Of a stretch of DNA of 64,000 nt, positions 1 to 10,526 are shown piece by piece. The DNA lies in NCBI GenBank assembly GCA_907163375.1, contig CAJQUW010000464.1, positions 26,808 to 90,807 on the forward strand, in the 5' to 3' direction. The notes under the pieces are model-generated. The model did no database searches, had not been told where the DNA came from, and saw nothing but the letters and a program-made list of their open reading frames with translations. This DNA comes from Prostheceraeus crozeri (lineage: Eukaryota > Platyhelminthes > Polycladida > Euryleptidae). Both the position numbers and the translations under genes were made by a program. Each line of letters begins with the position of its first letter. Within the stretch, counting starts at the first letter, position 1.

Positions 1-219
1 TTCCATTCATCAATTCGTCTCATTGATAGAGACAGGTAGAACTCATGGTTCTCATAACGTATGCAATGGAAAGTTTATAAGGCAACCTTCGACAGTTGGC
101 TAAATGTCGCCCTGGCGCGAATGCATACTACGTTGAGACAGAGGCAATCACTTGCAAACATGACGCAGAGAGGTTTAACAAGATTGACCATTGCTGAATG
201 TCCCTTGCGGTATACATAA
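1..219 (-). mobile_element. Polinton fragment (copy C), inverted
   Basis: This stretch is the reverse complement of the segment found at about 9798-10016 in copy A and 29418-29635 in copy B. The match stops abruptly near 219, where the host sequence begins. It is a short scrap of the same Polinton family, in the opposite orientation, and it may continue to the left of the window. No gene is complete in it. It is a fossil fragment; its closeness to the other copies suggests it is not ancient. Confidence 0.85.
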
Positions 220-3200
220 TTAGAGATGACAAAGAATCAAACTGTTAAAGCGAGTGCTTTTCATTCAAACTAGTTTATGCAAATTGCTTTCATTAGAAAA
301 ACTCCCGAAAAAAACTCTACGATAAAAGATTGATAGGTGACTCATATATTGACAGCTGTGTTGACTACCAAAGCTCCGTTGCCGCGTTGCCTACTTTGAA
401 CTCATGTCATGCAAGACGACATCAGGGAGTTCTAAAGAACTGTTTGTACTTTAGAACTCCCTGTACCACATGTTTGGGCATTAAAGTTGCAATACCCACA
501 TATTTCTAGTCATTTGACAATTTTCAAAGCAGTTTTACAATCTCTGATTTTCCTTTGATAAGAAAATGCTTCCTTCCATATTTATTTTCAAACTACTCGC
601 GGGGTAGAGTTCTTCCTCTTCTTTGCCTGAAAACATGTTTCAACTCTTCGTGTCATTACATTGATTAGGTTCAAATAAATTTCATTCAAATGATTTGCCC
701 TAATCATGATGAAAGTTTACCTTGCTATTAGACCTACCGAAGAATTGCTTCATGATGTTCTGCTGAAAGTTCTCCCTAGATGGTATGTCCGCAGACTTTT
801 ACGGACTTTTAAAGTTCAGTCCGAAAAGAACTCAGTAAACCTAAATTGTCTGCAAGTCTATCATTCCCCTGTCTTAGTGTGCGAGTCATCCGTGACACCA
901 TTCTTCGCACATTTCACTTGGAGTTCTGAAGATGTTCTCGGAATCAATTTCAATAAACGGAATTTGACCACCTCGCTCTGATCATTTCCGTAATCATCCG
1001 CAGTTGCAGCGGTGGTCATGAAACTAGCCTGTCTCTCATCGAGTATCATTATGATACGACTGACAAGCGTGGCTCATTTCAAGTACAACAGCAACTTCAC
1101 TGTGACATATTATTTTATCATTTTCTAACGGGTGGCGACTTGTACTCAGCGCATCCAATTGAACATGCCTATCAAACGCACCGAGGAGTCAAGTTTATGA
1201 TTAAAACATAGGAATGTGAAGCTAATTCTCAAAAATTGATGATACTGATATGTAGGCCGGACCATATGCCACGATCAATTTTACCAATCGATTTCGTATT
1301 GAAATCTCAATGACGCTAAAGCGGACAATGTGACGTTGCACTGTAAGATAAACAGGATGCTGAACTGTGTCAAACGTCTAATTTGATGTCAAAGTCATGA
1401 TAACGCCACGCCAGTAAAGAGATTATGACACAGAATACCAGCAATCATGAATGAAGCATATATTTCGATAATTAATTCTTGAAAAAACAATAGCCTATCA
1501 GAGAAATTCAATTACAGTTCGAAGCTCATTTTTGCGGGTTTTTTCAAAAGTTTCACGACCATTTGCGTTACTGCTGTCACGGTATCACGCATCTGTCAGA
1601 GATAAAAATCAATTCAACCAAAAATCAGGAGGAAACCTTCAGACATGCTTAATAGCAGTTAGAACACACACAAACAACATGCAACAGATGAATTCCAAGG
1701 TGAACACTGACATATTGAAAAGGCTACCAGACCTAGCCTGACATCCCTCACATTGATACCGGTACACCACCTGGACTCTCTACACAGAGCGTTCAGGTTC
1801 TTCGCGCAACAGGCGCATCTCTTTTTAGAATTCCTGAAAACGAGCGCCGAAGTCAGGACCAGGCACGACAGATTCGAGGTTGACAACGCGCCTGCAGTAC
1901 ATACGTAGATATACTATAAGACTTTCTAAAAAAGATAACCAGTTCGTTGAGGCTGGCCATCTGACGCCTGTCTCTCACTTCTCAATAGCATCCCATGTAC
2001 AGATTCCAGCTCGGATTACAATTTGAATTTACTAACCACAACCTCTGCCTTGGATGCTATAGAGAATTAAAACGTGTTTTGACAATCGTTTCGCAAGCAG
2101 TGGACACCGGTATGGGGCTTGAAAAGCACCCTTCATATTACAATCATTTGAAACTACACAACATATAAAAATTGCAATATGAATAGAATTCTAAAGACGG
2201 CAAAAATGCCTACAGTGCTGAAGTGGTGTTAAAATGCAAGCCTACACCATGTTCTTCATCAGTGAATCACTCAAATCGACAAAAAATACATGAACACCTG
2301 GTACCTGTATTTAATTTCATTGAATCCAACAGCAATATTCGTTATGTCAGGGAATTTATCGAAACTCAACTTTCACTTGACGCGGCTTGCTCCGATGTGA
2401 ATTCGTGCAATTTACTGCGGCACAGTAGCCCAATTAAAAAGATAACGTTGAATCAACGGTGAAAAAACGTTGATGTTCAACGAGATTTTGGTTGATAAAC
2501 GGTTAATTCAACGTTGATGGATGGTTGATATCGTGACGCTTTGGCCGCTGATGTAACGCTGATTCAACGTTACTTAAAAACGTTGAAGAAAGTGGGGTGA
2601 TCAACGTTTTATCAACTAGTTTCTGTTAATATAAAACCTCTTTTAAAATGATTTTCAACCTTACATCCCCATTACCCATTCAACGATATAAGTAAGGAAA
2701 ATATCACAATTGTTGATAGGCATATTTATTTACATTTCCATGACGTAATTTGACATGAGCAAAATGACATAAAACTGGAATCACAAACTGCTAGCTCACT
2801 TAGAGCATCCGCTGAAAATATCGGGCTTCATGCAATATGGAGTCATGCATTAAACACATAAAATCATCCTATATCCGTACCTATTATGGTGATTGAACAT
2901 AAAAATGCAATTAAGTAATTTGCAGCAGAATTGTAAATTAATCTTGTAATGTTTTGACCGGGAATTGGTAGAATAGTTGCAAAAGAAAATGTTTCATATT
3001 TGAGGTTCATAAACTCTTACATGCTCTCAATTTAGCTGATCATTGCTTATATGACAATTATGTGACTTAAAACGAAAATGAAACAAGGTGAGCTACATAA
3101 AACGGAAAATTTGGAAAAACCGGGGTTTGAATGCGTAAATTTGAAATTTTCACATTAGTTTAATTTCGTAAAAAACGGAAAATTGCGATCCCTGATAACA

Positions 3201-5389
3201 AGCGTATATAAAATGGCAGTGCAAACGGTTATTCGGAAAGTGCTACTCTGAAATATTCTTTAGATATTTACTTGATGCAGCCTTGTCGATCGCAAGGGTG
3301 CCATCACAGTTTATTGAGTAATATAGTAAAAGATATTTGAAATTTGAATAAAAAACGATTGAACAATCATTCAGCTTATGGGATTTTCTTCTGATTAAAA
3401 CAAATATATTATGGTACGATGTGCTTCCTTTAAAGCTATAGGGCCTACAGAATATAGCGCTTTAAACTGAAGTAAGTGTTCTTTATTCAAATTTCAAATA
3501 TGATCGTCTTTCCGCACAATGGTAACCTCGTAGTAGAACAGTAGTTAGGCCTATACATTTGGTAAAATATTCCTACTAAAATTTTACTTTGTAGGATAAC
3601 ATTCATCAAGATTACAAAAACTGAGCCCTGCTATCCCAAGTAAACAGCAGAAGGGATGGACATCTTTCAAAAACACAATTTTTCATCTACAAAGAATTTA
3701 GCAAATGAAGAAAGCTTTACCACCATGCAATATGACGTTTATATAGTAGCACACATCGAACGATCAGATACAAATAATCTTGATGAAGATCACTTTTATC
3801 AACGTATATGGGAAATTTCTCTATCCGGATTTGATCATCCTTCATTTGAAAATCCTTCCAAACAGATAACATGCCCACAGCCCGAATGCGTATTTCACGT
3901 CATCTGGAACACTGTCATTTTGAATCGAACACCGTCGCGCCGTTATCAGTCACATTTTTAAGAATAGAGGTGATGCCACTTTCTCTGTTACAATTCAACA
4001 GAGAAACATTCACTACTCAAATGAAATTTGAGGCGATGATGCGAGGTCACTCAATAGTATCTATGGTTGGATCACCAGGCGCTTGTCCGAATCTGATGAT
4101 CACTTGGACGTTGCGAGTATAACAGACTAATGGGTAAATAAAATTCCAGTAGCTTTCGGGGCTAATTAGCTCAAATAACAAGACAGAAAAACAGCCGAAC
4201 GAAGGTCAGGTCTCGAGTCATCGATGCACAGATAAGACGAGCTTGCACAGCCTCAGCAATCAACACCTGTAAAAAGAAGACAACTTTTGTGCTGATGTGC
4301 AGAACAGAATTATCAAACTTAACTACCTCAATTAACATTCCCTGGGTAAGCCTACTCAAAGTTTAAAGGAGAAATCATTCATAGTAATATTAGGTGTTAT
4401 AGTAAAGATAATTAAGAAAATTGCTTTTGGATCATTTAATCTTTGACAATTTGGCATGCGATATTCACAGGAATTTTGATAGCAAATGAAGAAATTCAGG
4501 AGTGGCCGAATTGTGATCATTATCAATTTATTAATAATTTTCTAATCAATGCGCGTAGTATTTATCAATTTCATTCTGATATTCAAGTTACTTTTTTTTA
4601 GAAAAATGTGATTTGCAAATAAAAACGGAGTATGTAGCCTATTGCCGACCGGTTTTGCAACAGTTTATGCGATGAAGATATTCAGGAGCGCTTGAATTTT
4701 TATTATAAAATTGATACATGTAAATTCATTTTGATATCCAAACAGTTTTTTTAAAAATACAATCTACAAACACATACACACATAATATCCTCTTGTCTCT
4801 ACTATTTATATGACATCTCTTCAGGTAATTCATGGTGACATATGTGCATACAGCAAACATGTGACCATAATACCTAGGCCTACGATTATATTGAAAAGTG
4901 CGAAGCATGATGTGTAATCACAATGTAATGAGTCAACACAAATTCAGATGAAAGAGTAGCAATGAGTTTGCATTTTGATTGTTTTATACTGGTCGTAAAG
5001 CATGAAGAATTATTGATTAAATTGCACAACTAAACCCATTGTAGGGCTTTAACACAAAACTAGTCTTGTGCGCATAACTATACGGTGTGCATGTAGCCGT
5101 ATACAACGTGTAGTTCGTGGTGTAGCATTTATACCTTCAGTGTGCTTGATTATTTTTCTTAAACGACTCGAAATATCAAATTGATGGTACTTTTTTAAAT
5201 GTGGCAATTCTGAAATAAATAATTACCACAGGCGATAGCTACAGGTTTTCAATTCAATATAAATTAAAATGGAAATAATGACCTGTTTAAACATGTTTCC
5301 TTGATAGATGTATCTTTAAGAAACAATAGAAAAATTATACAACTTAAGCAGAAATCGAATAGCAATAATAATTTTCTTTTCACGACACA
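220..5389. other. Host intergenic DNA, no supported gene
   Basis: This is AT-rich sequence with only short, low-quality open frames (none above about 110 codons) and no recognisable domain. Words of the type 'taggcctac' occur several times. The only structured part I see is the CAACGTTGA-type repeat near 2440-2625. The open frames near 706-981 and 3656-4122 have no recognisable motif and are not called as genes. Confidence 0.6.
2440..2625. repeat. Dispersed repeat rich in CAACGTTGA words
   Basis: The words AACGTTGA and TCAACGTT recur many times in about 180 bases, in both orientations, because the core AACGTT is its own reverse complement. Such clusters are common in marine invertebrate genomes as short non-autonomous or simple repeats. 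No open frame is associated. The family assignment is not certain. Confidence 0.6.
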
Positions 5390-6660
5390 AGTAGTAAGCA
5401 AAACTCCACCACTGGACCGCGCAAGATGGCCGCCGTCGCTGACGTCCCCCCCCTCTGGAACGCCAGAGTGTCGTGGTCGGCCGCCGTGTTGCTTCGAGTC
5501 CGACTCCCCCCCTCTGGAACGACAGAGTGTCGTGGTCGGCCGCCGTGGTGCTTCGAGTCTGACTCCCCCCCCTCTGGAACGACAGAGTGTCGTGGTGGTC
5601 TTGGGCGACCGCCAGGTTTTGTCTTGAGGCTATAGTGTGTGATGTTTTTCGTGCAATCTGATGAATTTTGGGTTGAAAATGGGCTGTTTCGAGTGGAAGC
5701 ATCGGATGAGAAAACGGAGGCCAGATTCGGATTCAGCGTGAAATTCTGCATCGGTATGGTGAATTTGAACGCAATCGGAGAGAAAAATTTTCGCTGACGT
5801 CCCCCCCCTCGGGAGAGCTCGCTTCGATTTTTGCTTCCAGTGGACGGATTTTGTCGTGCCATAGCTCGTTTGAAAGCTAAGAGTGAGACAAATTCAGTGA
5901 AAGAATCGACTTGTTCATATCTGTCTTCGTTTAGATGTGAGACGCCATTTAAGATTTTAGGTCGGAGCTCACCTGAAAAAATCCTAAGTGTCAGAGTGGC
6001 TTTGTATGGGCAAAATTTTGAAAATTTTCCAAAGTGGCGCATTTCGACCTGGGACCTTTACCAAAACATTTTTCATCAAATTTCGCTGACCCCCCCGACA
6101 GCGATCTTCTAACTTTGGTTCTAGTGGACAGATTTTGTCTTACAGCTACTCGTTTGAAAGAGGAGAAAAAACTGCTGGATGACATTTTTTGCCGCGAGTC
6201 AATCGGACCAACCGTTCAAAAGTTAGACCTGTTACAAGATTTTAGGTCGGAGCTCACCTGAAAAAATCCTAAGTGTCAGAGTGACTTTGTATGGGCAAAA
6301 TTTTGAAAATTTTCCAAAGTGTCGAATTTCGACCTGGGACCTTCACCAAAACATTTTTCATCAAATTTCTCTGAACGAGGGGGGGGGATGGGGGGAGTCA
6401 GTGAAATTTGATGAAAAATGTTTTGGTAAAGGTCCCAGGTCGAAATTCGGAAGTTTTAAATTTTTCAAAATTTTCACCACACTGGAGCTCTCACACTTAG
6501 GAATTTTTTCACTTGTGGCATGTTACATGGACATGTGCTGACGGACCAACTTCCCGTGGTCATAAGACAATGGTTGAGGTGTCATATGATAGACAATGAT
6601 GAGACAAATCGTTTGCAACAAACCGCATGTCGCTACGATGAATACTTTCGGAGATAGAGC
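5390..6660 (+). repeat. Left terminal repeat of Polinton copy A
   Basis: It begins AGTAGTAAG and matches the left and (inverted) right ends of copy B. It contains three roughly 60-base units at 5446-5625, then about two units of the roughly 300-base repeat that is expanded in copy B, each led by a run of C. Near 6390-6450 a short inverted stretch repeats the end of the 300-base unit on the other strand. No gene is seen. The copy number of units differs from copy B. Confidence 0.85.
5446..5625 (+). repeat. 60-base tandem repeat in terminal repeat
   Basis: Three units start with CTCTGGAACG near 5453, 5512 and 5572. Each holds the small hairpin CTCTGGAACGACAGAG or a variant and a C-run at its boundary. 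Two units are present at each end of copy B. Open frames over these units are repeat-driven and not genes. Confidence 0.85.
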
Positions 6661-6683
6661 CATTTTAAGTTTTCTTCCGAGCA

Positions 6684-6691
6684 TATATAAA
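6684..6691 (+). promoter_or_regulatory. TATA box of the coiled-coil gene, copy A
   Basis: TATATAAA lies about 40 bases upstream of a candidate first splice donor (GTAAGC at 6733). It is conserved in copy B at 26325. The placement fits a short non-coding first exon joined to the gene at 7316. Confidence 0.6.
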
Positions 6692-6732
6692 CCCCCGACA
6701 ACGTAACTCTGATCACTTCATCGAAAGACGAG

Positions 6733-7296
6733 GTAAGCGACGGTCGTCGCCCTGAGCTCCCGATATCGGGTGTTTCAAAGGACTCTATCTTTTGAAGTAG
6801 GCAAGCTATCTTCTTACTTCAAAGTTTGTATGATAGAGTTTGATAGTGTCTTTACTACTGATAAAATTTTTTAAAAAGTAGTATGAGTAGTAAAATGCGG
6901 AATTTTTTAAAAATTCTTAATTTTCAGTTTTTTCAAAGTTTTAACATATAGACTAAGGTTTTCAAGTATGCTGAGTTCAAATCTGCTATCAGATTTGAAA
7001 TTTAACTAAGTCTAAGGCACCTTTGAGGGGTTAGATCCCAGCTACTGATCACTACCTTTGACTCGGTGTTGCTGTTACCACTTCGGGGCAGTGACAATGA
7101 TGTCTTCAGCTGTAAAGAGCGGGTATCGGGGAAGATCTCTCACTTCCCTAGTGATCAGTACAAGGCCTTCGGGCTGTCGACGGGATCGAGTGCCACTCAC
7201 TATACTCAAATCTATCATTCCTGACTAAGTGTAATGCTTTAGGAATATGACTGTACTACATGATTCCAAACTTATACAAATTTCATTATCTTACAG
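6733..7296 (+). other. Candidate 5' UTR intron, copy A
   Basis: It runs from a GTAAGC donor to a TTACAG acceptor just upstream of the ATG at 7316, and the same sites exist in copy B (26374-26906). Polintons are known to carry introns. There is no open frame inside. It encloses the conserved 118-base inverted-repeat element at 7043-7160. The assignment is inferred from splice-site sequences only. Confidence 0.5.
7043..7160 (+). other. Conserved hairpin-forming element in intron, copy A
   Basis: The 12-base arms TACTGATCACTA (7043-7054) and TAGTGATCAGTA (7149-7160) are exact reverse complements closing a loop of 94 bases. Copy B keeps the same arms at 26683 and 26789. I recognise no known RNA family. 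It could be a structured RNA, a splicing regulator or a DNA signal. Confidence 0.5.
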
Positions 7297-7315
7297 TTAA
7301 CAAGAAATCTCAGGC

Positions 7316-8482
7316 ATGGCTAATGACAGGAACCGCAAATTCCATATTAAGATGTGTACATGTGGGCGAATCAATCGCAGTGCGGACGCCAAGGCTCATA
7401 TCAAGAAGGCGGGCACCGACCACATGATTATCCTGAATAGGGTTGCGTGTGTGAAGTGCAGAGTGTTGAAGGGTGATGAGGATGAGGCGCGTTTCTACAG
7501 AGTGCATGCTGACTGTAGTGGAGGTTTGGTGAATGACGGGCGATTCACGCAGTTGATTGTTAAAGAGAGGGAGCGAATGTTGGCGATCGAGCGAGAGGGT
7601 AAGGTTGAGAATGTTGTTGAGAATGTTGTTGAGAATGATGAGTTGGCGAGAGCAGTTGCGTCGTTGGAGGCTGAGATTGAGCGAAAGAGAGTGCTTGAGA
7701 GTGATGATGAGGATGATGTGGATTTAGATAGGGAGCGTGTGAGGAAGTTGAGCTCTTCGTCGTCGGAGGTGTCAAACATTGTCATCACCGACCCCCCGAA
7801 GAGCTCATCTTCCCCAAAAGTGAAGAGTGGTGGGATTCATATGCAGTCGGCGAGGTGGTTGAAGGATGAAGAGAAGAAGCATGTTTCACAGCAGATGGTG
7901 CATCATTTGTTGGTGAATAAGTATGACAGTTTGAAGAAGGTGAAGGATGAAGTTGTGAAGGAGTTGGATGAGTTGAAAAAGAAGGAACTGAAGTCGAAGG
8001 AGGTAGCGGATGAGAATATACGAATGAGGCGTAGTGTGACTGATTTGAAGAATAAGACGCGAGAGTTGGAAGAGAAGAATGATGAGTGTGAGAAGAGGGC
8101 GAGTGATGCGGAGAGAAGAATTAGAGATGCAGAAGCGAAGTTTGAGGAGATGATGAAGGAGATGAGTGTGTTGAGAGCGAGGAATGTTGAGTCGGAGAGG
8201 AATGTGGCTCGACGGGGTGATGAGAGGCAGGCGTATGAGAAGTTGGAGCGCATGAGGGATGAGTGGAATCGTGTGAATGAGGATCGTTTGTTTGAGTTTC
8301 ACATCCCTATTCGGGATAATCATTTGGACGGCGAAGTACTCGTCAATCAAAATCTGCACGAGTCCATCCTATGTTATAACGGCCATCCGACGAAAAAATG
8401 TCTCCATGCCAGCCTGAGAATGCGCGGCCATCTGCACAAATTTTCTATTCGGAAGCGCGCGAGACTGCCAAAGGATGGCTAA
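7316..8482 (+). CDS. Coiled-coil protein with N-terminal Cys motif, copy A
   Basis: This is a 388-residue protein of unknown function. The N-terminus has paired cysteines (C-x-C near residue 13 and C-x2-C near 46), which suggests a metal-binding module. The middle (about residues 80-330) is highly charged, Glu/Lys/Arg-rich and heptad-like, so mostly coiled coil. The C-terminal 60 residues are different, with a basic end. The ATG at 7316 follows a splice acceptor. A 60-base GT-AG intron (8487-8546) begins just after the stop, and a histone-type stem-loop follows at 8599. It is the first gene of the left arm, and copy B has a close homologue at 26924. The frame looks whole in this copy. It may be a structural or nucleic-acid-binding protein, but that is a guess. 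Confidence 0.75.
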   Translation: MANDRNRKFHIKMCTCGRINRSADAKAHIKKAGTDHMIILNRVACVKCRVLKGDEDEARFYRVHADCSGGLVNDGRFTQLIVKERERMLAIEREGKVENVVENVVENDELARAVASLEAEIERKRVLESDDEDDVDLDRERVRKLSSSSSEVSNIVITDPPKSSSSPKVKSGGIHMQSARWLKDEEKKHVSQQMVHHLLVNKYDSLKKVKDEVVKELDELKKKELKSKEVADENIRMRRSVTDLKNKTRELEEKNDECEKRASDAERRIRDAEAKFEEMMKEMSVLRARNVESERNVARRGDERQAYEKLERMRDEWNRVNEDRLFEFHIPIRDNHLDGEVLVNQNLHESILCYNGHPTKKCLHASLRMRGHLHKFSIRKRARLPKDG

Positions 8483-8598
8483 CTTGGTAAGTAAAAAGTA
8501 AATAAGATAGTATATCCTATTCTAATACATATCATTTTCATTGCAGATCTTTGCCCGCCTTCACCACCCCATCACGTCACTCCCGAGAACGAACCATC

Positions 8599-8614
8599 GG
8601 CTCTCTTAAGGGCC
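8599..8614 (+). terminator. Histone-type 3' stem-loop 1, copy A
   Basis: GGCTCTCTTAAGGGCC forms a six-pair stem with a four-base loop and fits the histone mRNA consensus GGYYYUHHUHARRRCC, followed by ACC. A CAAGA word, like the core of the sea-urchin histone downstream element, lies a few bases further on. It ends the transcript of the coiled-coil gene, downstream of the 3' intron. Confidence 0.75.
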
Positions 8615-8739
8615 ACCTAGGGGCAAGACATGATAGAACCTCCACGCGGTTTGCCCTGGGCAGTCTTTGGACTGGCGAATACTATCATTAAGTTGAATCT
8701 GCTATCAGTCAACTACAACGTTGCGTCGCGTTAGAGGGG

Positions 8740-8747
8740 TATATAAA
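8740..8747 (+). promoter_or_regulatory. TATA box of the 88-residue gene, copy A
   Basis: TATATAAA lies about 32 bases before the ATG at 8779, at the end of the first repeated cassette. It is conserved in copy B near 28361. The short leader resembles compact histone-gene architecture. Confidence 0.65.
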
Positions 8748-8778
8748 CCAATGCCTCTCATTTCATTTCATTTCAATC

Positions 8779-9045
8779 ATGCAGACGCCGAACAGTCAAG
8801 TCAGCTCTCCTCGCGGACCGCAGTTAAGGCCGCGAAATATATTTGAGGAGTTTGTCAGGCTAGAGGAGCAAGACAGAGTCCACAATAATCTTGCTCGGAT
8901 TGGCAATCCGATGACAGCAACTGCTGTCAATCCAACGGAATGGCGCTACATTCCACTTTTTAGCCATGTACCAGTTAGTGTGGAATTCGAAAGTGCTACC
9001 AAAGAGAGAGTCAAAGACTCTCTCAGCAGAATTGGTAGGGTGTAA
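8779..9045 (+). CDS. Small Polinton protein, 88 residues, copy A
   Basis: This is an intronless small protein of unknown function with a basic N-terminus, an acidic patch (FEEFVRLEEQD) and a C-terminal stretch rich in Lys, Arg and Ser. It lies between a TATA box about 30 bases upstream and a histone-type stem-loop 30 bases after the stop. Copy B encodes nearly the same protein at 28400 with only a handful of differences, which supports it as a real gene. No membrane segment or known domain is visible. Confidence 0.7.
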   Translation: MQTPNSQVSSPRGPQLRPRNIFEEFVRLEEQDRVHNNLARIGNPMTATAVNPTEWRYIPLFSHVPVSVEFESATKERVKDSLSRIGRV

Positions 9046-9074
9046 GATGACGTTACTCCCGAGAACGAACCACC

Positions 9075-9090
9075 GGCTCTCTTAAGGGCC
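9075..9090 (+). terminator. Histone-type 3' stem-loop 2, copy A
   Basis: The same 16-base element GGCTCTCTTAAGGGCC followed by ACCA begins 30 bases after the stop of the 88-residue gene, the spacing typical of replication-dependent histone mRNAs. It belongs to the second copy of a cassette of about 145 bases. Confidence 0.8.
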
Positions 9091-9311
9091 ACCATGGGGC
9101 AAAATTTGATAGAACCTCCTCGCGGTTTGCCCTGGGCAGTCTTCGGACTGGCGAATACTATCATTAAGTTGAATCTGCTATCAGTCAACTTGAACGTTAT
9201 GCAGTCGATTGCTATCCCTGAAGCATTCTGATTCGCTGTTGAGCAATTCATTGTTGAAAACCCTATGTAAGCCAGAAGATTGTAGCGCTTCTCATTCAAT
9301 TTCAAGTCACG

Positions 9312-9566
9312 ATGGAAGCGACATCTGCCGACAACATTCCCGTCTTCATCGATGAAGACAATGCTATTCCCGAGTTCGTCATCCTCGACGAGTGGGATGA
9401 AGAGGATGATAAGAAGGGGAAGATCGAGAAGATTGTTTGGACGGATGGGGTGTGGACTCCAAATACCACTCGCATCCGAAAGGTGCCAGATGCACCAGCA
9501 CGACCTCGGCGGTATAGGGTCTATGACAACCTAACCGTCATACCCATTGACTATTCCAGCCAATAG
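9312..9566 (+). CDS. Small acidic Polinton protein, 84 residues, copy A
   Basis: This protein of unknown function has an acidic N-terminal half, including a run of Asp/Glu around EEDD, followed by a Lys/Arg-containing middle and a hydrophobic C-terminus. It is intronless. A weak TATA-like CCTATGTAAG lies about 50 bases upstream (CCTATATAAG in copy B), and a histone-type stem-loop starts 35 bases after the stop. Copy B has a close homologue at 28933. Acidity and small size would fit a transcription or chromatin accessory factor, but nothing in the sequence proves that. Confidence 0.7.
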   Translation: MEATSADNIPVFIDEDNAIPEFVILDEWDEEDDKKGKIEKIVWTDGVWTPNTTRIRKVPDAPARPRRYRVYDNLTVIPIDYSSQ

Positions 9567-9600
9567 TCAACTTAAATTCACACCCCGAGAACGAACCATC

Positions 9601-9616
9601 GGCTCTCTTAAGGGCC
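9601..9616 (+). terminator. Histone-type 3' stem-loop 3, copy A
   Basis: This is the third copy of GGCTCTCTTAAGGGCC plus ACCA, placed 35 bases after the stop of the 84-residue gene. The CAAGA word follows at the same distance as in the other copies. Confidence 0.8.
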
Positions 9617-9725
9617 ACCATGGGGCAAGACATGATAGAACCTCCTCGCGGTTTGCCCTGGGCAGTCTTCGGACTGGCGAATACTATCATTAAGTTGAAT
9701 CTGCTATCAGTAAACTTGAACGTTG

Positions 9726-10526
9726 CAAATGAAGTTCGGTGTAATACTTCCTTTCGACAGGCGTTCCTGTAAAGGGCGGCGGTGAAACCCGTAGCTATGT
9801 ATACCGCAAGGGACATTCGGCAATGGTCAATCTTGTTTAACCTCTCTGAGTCATGTTTGCAAGTGATTGCCTCTGTCTCAACGTATTATGCATTCGCGCC
9901 AGGGCGACATTTAGCCAACTGTCGAAGGTTGCCTAAAATTTTCCATTGCATACGTTATGAGAACCATGAGTTCTACCTGTCTCTATCAATGAGACGAATT
10001 GATGAATAGAATGAAATGGGAGGACACTCACGCGCCACACGCAACATAACACACTTCTCTCTTTCGTAGTCTAACAAGCTCTTTACACATGGATCGCAGT
10101 CGATTGCTATCCCTGTATAAGTGTAAGCTATCTTAATTTTATTTAACACTATTTCATCTATTATCATCATCATCGTCCATATGAAATGTTTTAAGATTTA
10201 CAAGTTAGACCGAGCGTGCTACTATTTCCAAATGAAAAAGTATACATGGTTAAATCATCCACTTAAGCCCATCCGTAGTCTAACAAGCTCTTTACACATG
10301 GATCGCAGTCGATTGCTATCCCTGTATCAGAAGTGTAAGCTATCTTAATTTTATTTGACACTATTTCATCTATCATCATCGTCCATATGAAATGTTTTAA
10401 GATTTACAAGTTAGACTAAGCGTGCTACTATTTCCAAATGAAAATGTATACATGGTTAAATCATCCACTGAAGCCCCGTTCAAGTAAGTCAGTATGAAAG
10501 GAAAGATAATACGAAATAAAAATTTA
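9726..10526. other. Non-coding stretch with a 215-base direct duplication
   Basis: After the third stem-loop there is no supported gene for about 800 bases. A unit of about 215 bases starting with GTAGTCTAACAAGCTC is repeated head to tail (about 10056-10271 and 10273-10480), and copy B has the same pair near 29685-30097. Each unit contains CAGTCGATTGCTATCCCTG, a word also found just before the 84-residue gene. Copy C at the window start comes from this part. Confidence 0.6.

Larger units (their letters stand above)
8579..9725 (+). repeat. Threefold 145-base cassette, copy A
   Basis: Near-identical blocks start at about 8579, 9055 and 9585. Each carries, in order, the CCCGAGAACGAACCA leader, the histone-type stem-loop, CAAGACATGATAG, a conserved stretch ending in AATACTATCATTAAG, and a link to the next promoter. 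ATGATAG and CTATCAT in the tail are inverted and could form a second, larger hairpin. The cassettes separate three genes and act as 3' end plus promoter spacers. The same three occur in copy B at 28199, 28675 and 29197. Confidence 0.85.

Noticed and set aside
706-981. 91-codon frame near the window start
   Set aside because: No recognisable domain or signals; probably chance.
2440-2625. CRISPR-like array from repeated CAACGTTGA words
   Set aside because: Spacing is irregular and words occur in both orientations; it is a eukaryotic dispersed repeat.
3656-4122. Two overlapping frames of 101 and 83 codons in host DNA
   Set aside because: No motif, no splice context that I can support, and length within chance for AT-rich DNA.
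5301-6185. Open frames over the terminal repeats (up to 220 codons)
   Set aside because: They run across 60-base and 300-base tandem units on both strands and share no protein family.
7100-7200. Possible tRNA or snRNA gene in the leader intron
   Set aside because: The inverted arms are real but no tRNA A/B boxes, cloverleaf or known snRNA signature could be matched.
7495-8359. Long minus-strand frames opposite the coiled-coil gene
   Set aside because: Shadow frames created by the biased codon use of the Glu/Lys-rich coiled coil; the plus-strand frame is conserved and has promoter and 3' signals.
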